From an uncultured Agitococcus sp. (GTDB taxonomy: Bacteria > Pseudomonadota > Gammaproteobacteria > Pseudomonadales > Moraxellaceae), in assembly GCF_937920075.1 (NCBI RefSeq), contig NZ_CALETI010000440.1:1-16080 (forward strand): a stretch of DNA of 16,080 nucleotides. The letters run 5' to 3'. The position numbers and the translations under genes are program-made. Below are positions 6,261 to 14,526 of this stretch, piece after piece. Numbering within the stretch: the first letter of the stretch is position 1; each line of letters opens with the position of its first letter. The notes under the pieces were generated by a model. It was not told the DNA's origin. It saw nothing but the letters and a program-made list of their open reading frames with translations, and did no database searches.

Positions 6261-6983
6261 ATGTTGTTATTGTCAACAGCAGCAGATTTATATTGGTTAG
6301 GTCGTTATCTTAAGCGTTCACGTACTCTGTTGTCTGTTTTATTAAAAGCCTTTGCCCAACCTAATCGTGAGCAATTAATTATTCCTTTAAGTTTAACGGC
6401 AACTGGTGCTTACTATTATCAGCAATATCCTGAAGTTAAAGATCATTTTATTGCTGATTTTTTTAGCGATGGTCAAAATGCGAGCAGTATTACCGCTTGT
6501 TTAGTAGCGATTCGTGCTGATGCACAAGCAACTCGTGGTAGTTTGCCCTCACAACTTTGGCTAGCGATTAATAAGTTATATTTGACTTGGCAAGCAAGTT
6601 TTGTCAGCAAAATAGACTATCCTGTTTTGTTGGCTAAATATCAATCCTTAGATCCTGAGCTAGCACAGATTCAACAATTAATTGATGATTTATCCTCAGA
6701 TATTGCCTTATTTATTAATTTAGGCCAAAGCATTGAGGCTTTGGATAATCTTTTAAGGCAAGCTTTTATCAAACAAGGTATGCCTTTAGATCAACAACAA
6801 GCTCAACAAATTTTGCTTGATTTAGAGGGATATTTGCAAAATTTATCTGCACCCATTTGGCATAAAGTCATAGAGCCTATGCAAAAACTTCGTCAAGCAA
6901 TGACTGAGCAAATGCCTGTTGTTGCTTTGCAACAACATTTGCAGCAACTAACGGCTGCGATCACAGATGTTTTTGCTAGTTAA
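6261..6983 (+). CDS. Alpha-E domain protein (DUF403, COG2307), short divergent form
   Basis: All-helical protein of the alpha-E family, found almost always beside or fused to circularly permuted ATP-grasp proteins; biochemical role unknown, likely a partner or acceptor domain of the ligase. The N-terminal LYWLGRYLKRSR (10-21) is the family signature W-L-G-R-Y. At 240 residues it is shorter than the roughly 310 usual. The acidic residues normally following the signature (E-R-x-E/D) are replaced by Lys18 and Arg21, a charge reversal relative to the fused paralogue at 11147-13624. The ATG at 6261 has AAGGA (6250-6254) 6 nt upstream, directly after the MITE-like element. It is followed by Anbu 12 nt downstream. 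No signal peptide or membrane segment is visible. Confidence 0.82.
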   Translation: MLLLSTAADLYWLGRYLKRSRTLLSVLLKAFAQPNREQLIIPLSLTATGAYYYQQYPEVKDHFIADFFSDGQNASSITACLVAIRADAQATRGSLPSQLWLAINKLYLTWQASFVSKIDYPVLLAKYQSLDPELAQIQQLIDDLSSDIALFINLGQSIEALDNLLRQAFIKQGMPLDQQQAQQILLDLEGYLQNLSAPIWHKVIEPMQKLRQAMTEQMPVVALQQHLQQLTAAITDVFAS

Positions 6984-6995
6984 GGAGGGTTGATA

Positions 6996-7721
6996 ATGAC
7001 TTATTGTGTAGCGATGCGTTTGCAGGAAGGCATTGTTTTTGTTAGTGATTCACGCACTAATGCAGGGGTAGATCATATTGCCGTGTTTCGTAAATTGCAT
7101 TTATTTGGTGTGGAGGGTGATCGGGTTTTAGTGTTGCAAAGTGCGGGGAATTTGGCGACTTCACAAGCGATTATTACTTTATTACGACAGCGTATTCAGC
7201 AACAAGAAGAACCCAACTTACATACCGTAAAAACGATGTATGAAGCAGCTGATTTGGTAGGGCATACCTTACGCGAGGTGATGGACAAATATAAAGAGCA
7301 GAATATGGATTTTTCTTGCTCTTTGTTGTTGGGTGGGCAAATTTTGGGTGAAGAACCTAAGTTATATAATATTTATCCTCAAGGTAATTTTATTGCCGCA
7401 ACTCAAGACACACCGTATTTTCAAATTGGTGAAAGTAAATATGGTAAGCCTATTTTAGATAGAGCCTTAAATTATTTTAGTCCGATAGAAAAGGCATTAC
7501 GTTGTGCCTTAATTTCTTTTGATTCGACTATTCGTAGTAATTTATCAGTAGCAACACCATTAGATTTAATGGTTTATAACAATCATAGTTTTAAGCTGCC
7601 TCAAGGTAAACGCTTGTATGACGATGACCCATACTTTCAAGCAATTCGTAGTCAATGGTCAGAAGGCTTGCAAAAAGTCTTAGCACAATTACCGCCACCC
7701 CCTGCCGAATATTGGCTATAG
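6996..7721 (+). CDS. anbu: Anbu, ancestral proteasome-type beta-subunit peptidase
   Basis: N-terminal-nucleophile hydrolase related to HslV and proteasome beta subunits; published Anbu structures show large open-ring or helical assemblies without a dedicated unfoldase. The start fixes the chemistry: translation from the ATG at 6996 gives M-T-Y-C-V, so removal of Met exposes the catalytic Thr1. Asp17 (in FVSDSRT) and Lys32 (in AVFRKLHLF) occupy the places of proteasome Asp17 and Lys33. A TTG at 6990 would put extra residues before the threonine. GGAGG lies 7 nt before the ATG. The mature chain is 240 residues, the normal size. It is between alpha-E and the large transglutaminase/DUF2126 gene, the known Anbu neighbourhood. 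No ATPase gene is nearby. Confidence 0.93.
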   Translation: MTYCVAMRLQEGIVFVSDSRTNAGVDHIAVFRKLHLFGVEGDRVLVLQSAGNLATSQAIITLLRQRIQQQEEPNLHTVKTMYEAADLVGHTLREVMDKYKEQNMDFSCSLLLGGQILGEEPKLYNIYPQGNFIAATQDTPYFQIGESKYGKPILDRALNYFSPIEKALRCALISFDSTIRSNLSVATPLDLMVYNNHSFKLPQGKRLYDDDPYFQAIRSQWSEGLQKVLAQLPPPPAEYWL

Positions 7722-7734
7722 GAGCAAGCAGATT

Positions 7735-10700
7735 ATGTCTATTCATGTTGCACTGAATCATGTGACCCATTATCGTTATGATCGTTTAATCAATTTAGGG
7801 CCACAAGTCATTAGGTTACGTCCTGCGCCACATTGTCGCACCCGAATTTTATCGTATTCGCTAAAAGTATCACCCAAACAGCATTTTATTAATTGGCAAC
7901 AAGACCCACAAAGTAATTATTTAGCAAGATTGGTTTTTCCCGAAAAAACTCAAGAATTAAAAATTGAAGTGGACTTAGTTGCTGAAATGTCAGTGTTTAA
8001 TCCTTTTGATTTTTTCTTAGAGCCATACGCCGAAGAATGTCCATTTAATTACGATGCCAGTTTAGATCAGGAATTAGCCCCTTATTTGGTTAAATTGCCA
8101 GAAACCCCTTTATTTAGCCAATATTTACAGTCCATTTCTCGTGAAAAAATGCGCACGATTGATTTTTTGGTGGGCTTAAATCGTAAGTTGTCAGAAAAAA
8201 TTGCTTATGTGATTCGTTTAGAAGCAGGAGTGCAAACACCTGAAGAAACGCTAACCAAAAAAACAGGTTCTTGCCGTGATTCTGCGTGGTTATTAGTCCA
8301 GTTATTACGTTATTTAGGCTTAGCAGCACGTTTTGTTTCGGGGTATTTAATTCAATTAACGCCCGATGTTAAAGCCTTAGATGGGCCAACAGGCACAGAT
8401 GTTGATTTTACCGATTTACATGCGTGGTGCGAAGTCTATTTACCTGGTGCAGGATGGATTGGCTTAGACCCAACATCAGGATTATTAGCAGGCGAAGGGC
8501 ATTTGCCTTTAGCCTGTAGCCCAGAGCCATCCTCTGCCGCACCCATTACAGGCTTGTTAGATGAGTGTGAATGTGAATTTGAACATCACATGAAAGTAGA
8601 GCGAGTATGGGAAGCTCCACGCGTCACTAAACCTTATACCCCTGAGCAATGGCAAGCGATTGAAGATTTAGGTCATCAAATTGATGAACAGTTACAAGCG
8701 TGTGATGTACGTTTGACGATGGGGGGTGAGCCGACTTTTGTCGCGGTTGATGACCCTGATGGTGAGGAGTGGAATACCGCCGCTTTAGGGCCGACTAAAC
8801 GTTTACGTGCGGCTGAATTATTCCATCGTTTACGCGAAAAATATGCGCCACAAGGTTTGGTGCATTTTGGTCAAGGTAAATGGTATCCAGGTGAACAACT
8901 ACCGCGTTGGTCATTAAATTGTTTTTGGCGTAAAGATGGTGAACCGATTTGGTTAGACCCCAGTTTGTGGGCGGATGAAACGAAACATTACGGTGCAGAT
9001 GACACGGTGGCCGCAGAATTTTTGCAAGGCGTGGCGCAGCGTTTGGGTTTAGACGATTCGTTTATGTTCCCCGCTTTTGAAGATCAATTTTATTATATTT
9101 GGCGCGAGCGTAACTTGCCAATTAATGTTGATCCTTTAGATGCCCGCTTAAATGATCCTATGGAACGCGAGCGTTTAGCCAAAGTATTTAGCCAAGGTTT
9201 AAATCAAGTAATTGGTCATGTGTTACCAGTCAGTTGGAATGTTAAAGCTGATACATGGCAAACAGGTGAGTGGTTTTTACGCGGTAAGCACTGTTATTTA
9301 ATTCCTGGTGATTCACCGTTGGGATATCGTTTACCTTTGGAGTCGCAACCGTGGGTTAGCAAAGCAGACTATCCTTATATTAATCCTGCAGATCCAAGTG
9401 CGAAGCAAGCACCATTAAAAAGTTATGCGGCAATTCGCCAACAGTTTATGGCGGATAAAATCCATAGTTTAAGTTATAACATCGCGCCTGAAGCAAAAAA
9501 ATCGGCACATCAAATAACACGTACAGCCTTATGTGCCGAACCAAGAGATGGTCGTTTATATTTGTTTATGCCACCATTAGCCGAATTAGATCATTATTTG
9601 GCATTGTTATCGGCAATTGAAGCGACAGCACAAGACTTGAATCATCCGATTATCTTAGAAGGTTATGAACCACCTTCAGATAATCGTTTAACGCATTTTA
9701 GGGTTACCCCCGATCCTGGCGTTATTGAAGTTAATATTCATCCATCAAGTTCTTGGCAAGAGTTAGTGGATAAAACTACTCATCTTTATGAAGCAGCGCA
9801 TTTATGCCGTTTAACCACTGAAAAATTTATGACCGATGGCCGTCATACTGGCACAGGTGGTGGTAATCATTTTGTCTTGGGTGGAGCAACGGTCAACGAT
9901 TCGCCATTTTTACGCCGTCCAGACTTATTACGCAGTTTAATTTCGTATTGGCACAATCATCCTTCGTTATCGTATTTATTTTCGGGATTATTTATTGGCC
10001 CAACCTCACAAGCACCACGCATTGACGAGGCTCGCAATGATTCTGTCTATGAGTTAGAAGTGGCTTTCCAACAGTTTCCTGCGGTTGGTCAAAGTTGCCC
10101 ACCGTGGTTGATTGATCGTTTGTTGCGTAACATTTTAATTGATGTCACAGGTAATACCCATCGTGCTGAGTTTTGTGTCGATAAGTTGTACTCTCCCGAC
10201 AGCAGCAGTGGCCGCTTAGGTTTGCTTGAGTTACGTGCTTTTGAAATGCCTCCTCATGCTCAAATGAGCTTGGCACAACAATTATTAATTCGGGCGTTAA
10301 TTGCGCGTTTTTGGCAAGAACCGTACCAGCCAGCACGTTTAACCCGTTGGGGTACAGAGCTGCATGACCGTTTTATGTTGCCTTATTTTGTTAAACAAGA
10401 TTTTAGTGATGTGTTAACCGAATTAAGAGACTCAGGTTATGACTTTAAGGACGCATGGTTTGATGCCCATTTTGAGTTCCGTTTCCCGAAATATGGCGAC
10501 TATGCGGTTAAAGGGATTGAGCTAGAATTGCGTCATGCTTTAGAGCCGTGGCATGTGATGGGCGAAGAAAATGGCGGTGGCGGTACGGTACGTTATGTCG
10601 ATTCTTCGGTAGAACGTATGCAAGTGACAGTGACTGGTTTAGCCAATGATCGTTATGTATTAACCTGTAATGGTCAAGCTGTGCCTTTATGGCCAACTGG

Positions 10701-11022
10701 TAATGTGGGTGAATTTGTTGGTGGCGTGCGTTATCGGGCATGGCAACCGCCATCATGTTTACATCCAACCATTTGTATTCATGCACCATTAACCTTTGAT
10801 TTGGTCGATACATGGATGAATCGCTCTTTAGGTGGCTGTCAATATCATGTTATGCACGCAGGTGGCCGTAGTTTTGATACTGTGCCTGTTAACTCTTACG
10901 AAGCCGAAAGTCGTCGTTTAGCACGGTTTTTCCGCATTGGACATAGCCCCAATAAAGTGCAAGCGACAAGCCTAAGTGTTAACCCCGACCATCCTTTCAT
11001 GTTAGACTTACGCCGTAAATAA
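7735..11022 (+). CDS. Large transglutaminase-fold + DUF2126 protein (COG1305/COG4196 type)
   Basis: Two-part cytosolic protein of 1095 residues. Residues 1 to about 290 form the bacterial transglutaminase-like module: an N-terminal beta region starting HVTHYRY (9-15) and a papain-like core with Cys180 (TGSCRDSAW), His229 (DLHAWCEV) and Asp245 (GLDPTSG), a complete triad suited to protease or amide-exchange chemistry. Residues from about 320 to the end are DUF2126, with MGGEPTF (329-335), IEVNIHP (664-670), HTGTGGGNHF (704-713) and LELRAFE (831-837). The E-x-N, G-x-H-like and E-x-R patterns recall glutamine synthetase/gamma-glutamylcysteine ligase folds; I recall that DUF2126 has been proposed as such a ligase, but no activity is proven. 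AGGAG overlaps the anbu stop and lies 10 nt before the ATG, so translation is probably coupled to anbu. Confidence 0.92.
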   Translation: MSIHVALNHVTHYRYDRLINLGPQVIRLRPAPHCRTRILSYSLKVSPKQHFINWQQDPQSNYLARLVFPEKTQELKIEVDLVAEMSVFNPFDFFLEPYAEECPFNYDASLDQELAPYLVKLPETPLFSQYLQSISREKMRTIDFLVGLNRKLSEKIAYVIRLEAGVQTPEETLTKKTGSCRDSAWLLVQLLRYLGLAARFVSGYLIQLTPDVKALDGPTGTDVDFTDLHAWCEVYLPGAGWIGLDPTSGLLAGEGHLPLACSPEPSSAAPITGLLDECECEFEHHMKVERVWEAPRVTKPYTPEQWQAIEDLGHQIDEQLQACDVRLTMGGEPTFVAVDDPDGEEWNTAALGPTKRLRAAELFHRLREKYAPQGLVHFGQGKWYPGEQLPRWSLNCFWRKDGEPIWLDPSLWADETKHYGADDTVAAEFLQGVAQRLGLDDSFMFPAFEDQFYYIWRERNLPINVDPLDARLNDPMERERLAKVFSQGLNQVIGHVLPVSWNVKADTWQTGEWFLRGKHCYLIPGDSPLGYRLPLESQPWVSKADYPYINPADPSAKQAPLKSYAAIRQQFMADKIHSLSYNIAPEAKKSAHQITRTALCAEPRDGRLYLFMPPLAELDHYLALLSAIEATAQDLNHPIILEGYEPPSDNRLTHFRVTPDPGVIEVNIHPSSSWQELVDKTTHLYEAAHLCRLTTEKFMTDGRHTGTGGGNHFVLGGATVNDSPFLRRPDLLRSLISYWHNHPSLSYLFSGLFIGPTSQAPRIDEARNDSVYELEVAFQQFPAVGQSCPPWLIDRLLRNILIDVTGNTHRAEFCVDKLYSPDSSSGRLGLLELRAFEMPPHAQMSLAQQLLIRALIARFWQEPYQPARLTRWGTELHDRFMLPYFVKQDFSDVLTELRDSGYDFKDAWFDAHFEFRFPKYGDYAVKGIELELRHALEPWHVMGEENGGGGTVRYVDSSVERMQVTVTGLANDRYVLTCNGQAVPLWPTGNVGEFVGGVRYRAWQPPSCLHPTICIHAPLTFDLVDTWMNRSLGGCQYHVMHAGGRSFDTVPVNSYEAESRRLARFFRIGHSPNKVQATSLSVNPDHPFMLDLRRK

Positions 11023-11047
11023 TACATAGGCTGTATAGCTCTTCAAT

Positions 11048-11077
11048 CTTAGGACTTACGCACTTGTAAGTCCTAAG
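11048..11077. repeat. Collapsed hairpin copy of the MITE-like termini
   Basis: A perfect 12-bp stem, CTTAGGACTTAC (11048-11059) and GTAAGTCCTAAG (11066-11077), with a 6-nt loop GCACTT. The left arm plus loop reads TAGGACTTACGCA, the same sequence as the ends of the 6141-6240 element. It looks like two termini joined with the interior lost, or a minimal copy. The following GTCTTGG lacks a T run, so it is a poor terminator. Confidence 0.6.
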
Positions 11078-11091
11078 TCTTGGTGATAAAA

Positions 11092-11106
11092 GCTCTCTTC
11101 AAGAGC
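11092..11106. repeat. Small hairpin in the leader before the fused ATP-grasp/alpha-E gene
   Basis: GCTCT (11092-11096) pairs with AGAGC (11102-11106) around CTTCA and is followed by ATTTTCG. The stem is short and the T run is only four, so at most it would be a weak pause or attenuation site about 40 nt before the next ATG. Confidence 0.3.
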
Positions 11107-11146
11107 ATTTTCGCAGAGTATCGCCCACTAAATTTTGTCCCCTAGT

Positions 11147-13624
11147 ATGTCTAATTTATTTAATAATTACACTCAGCGTCCCGATTGTTATAACGAAATT
11201 TTCGCAACAGACGGGACAATTCATCCCCATTGGCAACGTTTTGCCAGTGTCTTGCAAGGTATGACTGCTGAACAAGTACAAGCTCGCGCCGATTTAGTTG
11301 CCCAACAAATTTATGAAAATGGTGTGACTTATAATGTTTATGGCGATGAACAAGGTTTAAATCGTCCGTGGCGTTTAGGGGTTATTCCTAACATTATACC
11401 TTATGATGAATGGCAGGTTTTAGCAGAAGGCATTGAACAACGTGCCAAAGTCCTCAATGCAATTTTGGCAGATTTGTACGGTGAACAGCGTCTTGTTAAA
11501 GAAGGTTTAATTCCTGCGGAACTGGTTTATGGTCATAACAATTTTTTATGGCCATGTATAGGTATCAAACAACCCCATGATTTATTTTTGCATCAATACG
11601 CGGCTGATGTTGCGCGTGATGTTAATGGTCAATGGTGGGTGATGGCAGATCGTACCCAAACGCCATCAGGTGCAGGTTATGCCTTAGAAAATCGACAAAT
11701 TATTGCGCGGGTCTTTCCAGAGTTATACCGTCAACTAAAAGTGCAATCGCTAAATGATTATTTTTTAATTTTACGTCAAACCATAGGTCGTTTAGCACCA
11801 ACCACAGGCGAACAGCCATTAATTGTCTTGTTAACCGCAGGTCGATTTAATGAAACTTATTTTGAACATATTTATTTAGCTCGTCATTTAGGCATTCCAT
11901 TGGTTGAAGGTTATGATTTAACGGTGCGTGGTAGTATGGTGTATTTAAAAACCTTAAATGGTTTAAAACGTGTACATGCCATTCTACGCCGCTTAGATGA
12001 CGATTATTGTGATCCTTTAGAGTTGCGTAGTGACTCTGCGTTAGGGGTAGCAGGATTATTAGATGCAGTGCGCTCAGGTAATGTTTTAGTTGCTAATGCT
12101 TTGGGTTCAGGCGTGGCGGAGTCAGCAGGATTATTAGGCTTTTTACCCAAAATTTGCCAATATTTGTTTGATGAGCCTTTAAAATTACCCTCTGTGCCAA
12201 CGTGGTGGTGTGGTGAACAACCTGTTTTAAAAGATGCTTTAGAAAAACTCCCTCAATTAGTGGTTAAACCCACATTCCCTTCACAACGTTTTGAACCTGT
12301 CTTTGCTCAAGACTTAGATGACGAGCAACTCCAAGCATTAAAACAGCGTATTGCTCGGCGATCTTATACCTATGTTGCTCAACAACAAGTCGCTTTGGCG
12401 CAATCGCCTGTTTGGCAACCAAAAACTAAACAATTTTTGGCACAAGCCTCGGGTATGCGTGTCTATGCGGTAGCCAGCGATGAAGGTTATCGAGTGATGA
12501 CAGGGGGCTTAGCGCGTGTATCTTCCGATAGTCAAGCCTCGGTTGTTTCTATGCAGCGTGGTGGCTTGAGTAAAGATGTTTGGGTATGTTTTGGCCAGAG
12601 TGCGCGTAGTGAGCGACCTAAAGTCCGTACCATTGGTGTACGAGATTTATTACGCCAAGACCCTTATTTACCCTCGCGTGTCGCCGAAAACATGTTTTGG
12701 TTAGGGCGATATTCGGAGCGTTGCGATAATAATGCCCGATTATTAAGGTCTGCTTTGTCACGCCATATTGAATTAGGGGGCGAAAGTGATTTAGCTCTCA
12801 CAATTGCCTTAGATAGTTGTCAATTTTTAGCCTTATTGCCCGCAAAAGAAGATGTTAGTCAGCAATTATTAACCGCCATTTGTGACAACAAAATAGGCAA
12901 TAGTTTGGTGGCAAATTTACGCAGTTTAATTTGGTCGGCATCTCAAGTGCGTGGTCGTTTGTCACAAGAAAATTGGATTACCATTGCCGAATTACAACAA
13001 GAAGCCGATAATTTAAAGCCTAACAAATTAGAACTTGGTAAGGCTTTAGGTTTTGTTGATCGTTTATTAATGTCCTTGTCGGCTTTATCAGGTTTTGCCC
13101 TAGATGATATGACCCAAGACAACAGTTGGCGATTTTTAATGATTGGTCGGCGTTTAGAACGCTTACAGTTTTTGGCGGATATGATTGCTCAACTATTACA
13201 GCATGATGCTGCCACCGAACAAACCGCACTCGACTGGTTATTAGAGTTAGCCGATAGCACCATCACCTATCGTAGTCGTTATTTGTCCAGTCCACAGCTT
13301 ATTCCTGTTTTGGATTTAATTTTACTTGACCCGAGCAATCCACATTCTTTGCAATTTCAATTAGATAGTTTAAGCCAATATTTACGTCAGCTTGATGACA
13401 GTAATGATTATGGTTTATCGCAAATGAGTGAACGTTTGCAGTCTTTAAATTTTGCAGTATTAGAAAGTGAAATGGATTATATCCAACGTTTGCCACGCGC
13501 CTTAACGTTGATTGCAAAATTGTTAAAATCGATTGCTGAGCAGGGTAGACAACTCTCCGATCAACTCAATTTGCGTTATTTTGCCCATATTGAAACCTTT
13601 AGCCAACCAACGGTGTCTGCCTAA
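11147..13624 (+). CDS. Fused circularly permuted ATP-grasp + alpha-E protein
   Basis: 825 residues. The N-terminal ATP-grasp part (1 to about 500) has VTYNVYGDEQG and TPSGAGYALENR motifs, RRLDDDYCDP and a C-terminal GGLSKDVWVCF, all paralogous to the protein at 4682-6133. The alpha-E part begins at Arg511 with RVAENMFWLGRYSERCD, keeping the acidic residues lost in the stand-alone alpha-E. After the conserved Lys374 of LVVK the usual GSGGYG loop is absent; instead TFPSQRFEPVF (376-386) follows, so nucleotide binding must differ or be lost. The ATG at 11147 has no recognisable Shine-Dalgarno (the upstream bases are pyrimidine-rich); an in-frame TTG at 11135 is no better. The upstream gap of 124 nt holds the hairpin repeat. 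The stop overlaps the next start by one base (TAATG). Confidence 0.9.
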   Translation: MSNLFNNYTQRPDCYNEIFATDGTIHPHWQRFASVLQGMTAEQVQARADLVAQQIYENGVTYNVYGDEQGLNRPWRLGVIPNIIPYDEWQVLAEGIEQRAKVLNAILADLYGEQRLVKEGLIPAELVYGHNNFLWPCIGIKQPHDLFLHQYAADVARDVNGQWWVMADRTQTPSGAGYALENRQIIARVFPELYRQLKVQSLNDYFLILRQTIGRLAPTTGEQPLIVLLTAGRFNETYFEHIYLARHLGIPLVEGYDLTVRGSMVYLKTLNGLKRVHAILRRLDDDYCDPLELRSDSALGVAGLLDAVRSGNVLVANALGSGVAESAGLLGFLPKICQYLFDEPLKLPSVPTWWCGEQPVLKDALEKLPQLVVKPTFPSQRFEPVFAQDLDDEQLQALKQRIARRSYTYVAQQQVALAQSPVWQPKTKQFLAQASGMRVYAVASDEGYRVMTGGLARVSSDSQASVVSMQRGGLSKDVWVCFGQSARSERPKVRTIGVRDLLRQDPYLPSRVAENMFWLGRYSERCDNNARLLRSALSRHIELGGESDLALTIALDSCQFLALLPAKEDVSQQLLTAICDNKIGNSLVANLRSLIWSASQVRGRLSQENWITIAELQQEADNLKPNKLELGKALGFVDRLLMSLSALSGFALDDMTQDNSWRFLMIGRRLERLQFLADMIAQLLQHDAATEQTALDWLLELADSTITYRSRYLSSPQLIPVLDLILLDPSNPHSLQFQLDSLSQYLRQLDDSNDYGLSQMSERLQSLNFAVLESEMDYIQRLPRALTLIAKLLKSIAEQGRQLSDQLNLRYFAHIETFSQPTVSA

Positions 13625-14523
13625 TGAAAACTGCACGTTATCAGATCACCCACGAAACCCATTATCGTTATGCTGCGCCTGTTTCTTTATCGCAACAGTT
13701 ATTACATTTGCAGGCGCGAGAGATGCCATATCAAACGTGTTTGCAGCAACAGTTAAGCATTCAGCCAGAAGCCAGTGATAGCCAAGCTCTACAAGATAGC
13801 TTTGGTAATCCTTATACCCGTTTAGCCTTTAATCAACCACATGATGAATTGTTAGTTGTTTCAACAATGACCATAGAAGTATTACCACGGCAATTAGCTG
13901 ATTTTAAAAACAGTATGCCGTGGCAAAAAGTCGTGGATGTGTGTCGTTATCAGGGGCAACAATCGTATTCAAGTGAATTAGTCAACGCCTTGCCATATCG
14001 TTTTCAATCACCCTATATTCCCTTAAAACATCAATTTGCCGATTATGCGGCTAGCTGTTTTGACAAAGACAAACCTTTGTTGTTGGCTGTGCAAGATTTA
14101 ATGCACAAAATTTTTAAAGAATTTACCTTTGACCCTAAAGCCACCCATATTGGAACGCCATTGTTAGAAGTATTAGAAAAAAAGCGTGGTGTTTGCCAAG
14201 ACTATGCTCATTTTATGATTGCCTGTTTACGCTCTTTGGGTTTACCCACACGTTACGTTAGTGGTTATTTGTTAACCCATCCCCCCGAAGGTCAGCCACG
14301 ATTAATTGGCGCGGATGCGTCTCATGCGTGGTTAGCTGTATATTGTCCCATATTGGGCTGGGTTGATTTTGATCCAACCAATAATTTAATCCCAAGTACC
14401 GAACATATTACCATGGCATGGGGACGAGATTTTAGCGATGTGTCGCCACTTAGGGGCGTTATTTTAGGTGGCGGTAGCCATGACTTAGATGTAAGAGTGA
14501 CGGTAATGCCTATTACCGAGTAG
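13624..14523 (+). CDS. Transglutaminase-like cysteine peptidase/amidase family protein
   Basis: Cytosolic protein of 299 residues, the normal size for the stand-alone family. It has an N-terminal beta-rich bacterial transglutaminase domain (ITHETHYRY, 8-16) and a papain-like core with Cys191 (RGVCQDYAHF), His234 (DASHAWLAVY) and Asp250 (DFDPTNN), so the catalytic triad is intact. Likely reactions are hydrolysis or exchange of peptide or isopeptide amides; substrate unknown. It shares the fold, but not the DUF2126 extension, with the protein at 7735-11022. Its ATG overlaps the stop of the preceding gene by one base, showing translational coupling. It is the last gene of the cluster: the next gene converges from the other strand with stops 3 nt apart, and no terminator hairpin is visible at the junction. 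Confidence 0.92.
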   Translation: MKTARYQITHETHYRYAAPVSLSQQLLHLQAREMPYQTCLQQQLSIQPEASDSQALQDSFGNPYTRLAFNQPHDELLVVSTMTIEVLPRQLADFKNSMPWQKVVDVCRYQGQQSYSSELVNALPYRFQSPYIPLKHQFADYAASCFDKDKPLLLAVQDLMHKIFKEFTFDPKATHIGTPLLEVLEKKRGVCQDYAHFMIACLRSLGLPTRYVSGYLLTHPPEGQPRLIGADASHAWLAVYCPILGWVDFDPTNNLIPSTEHITMAWGRDFSDVSPLRGVILGGGSHDLDVRVTVMPITE

Positions 14524-14526
14524 TGT

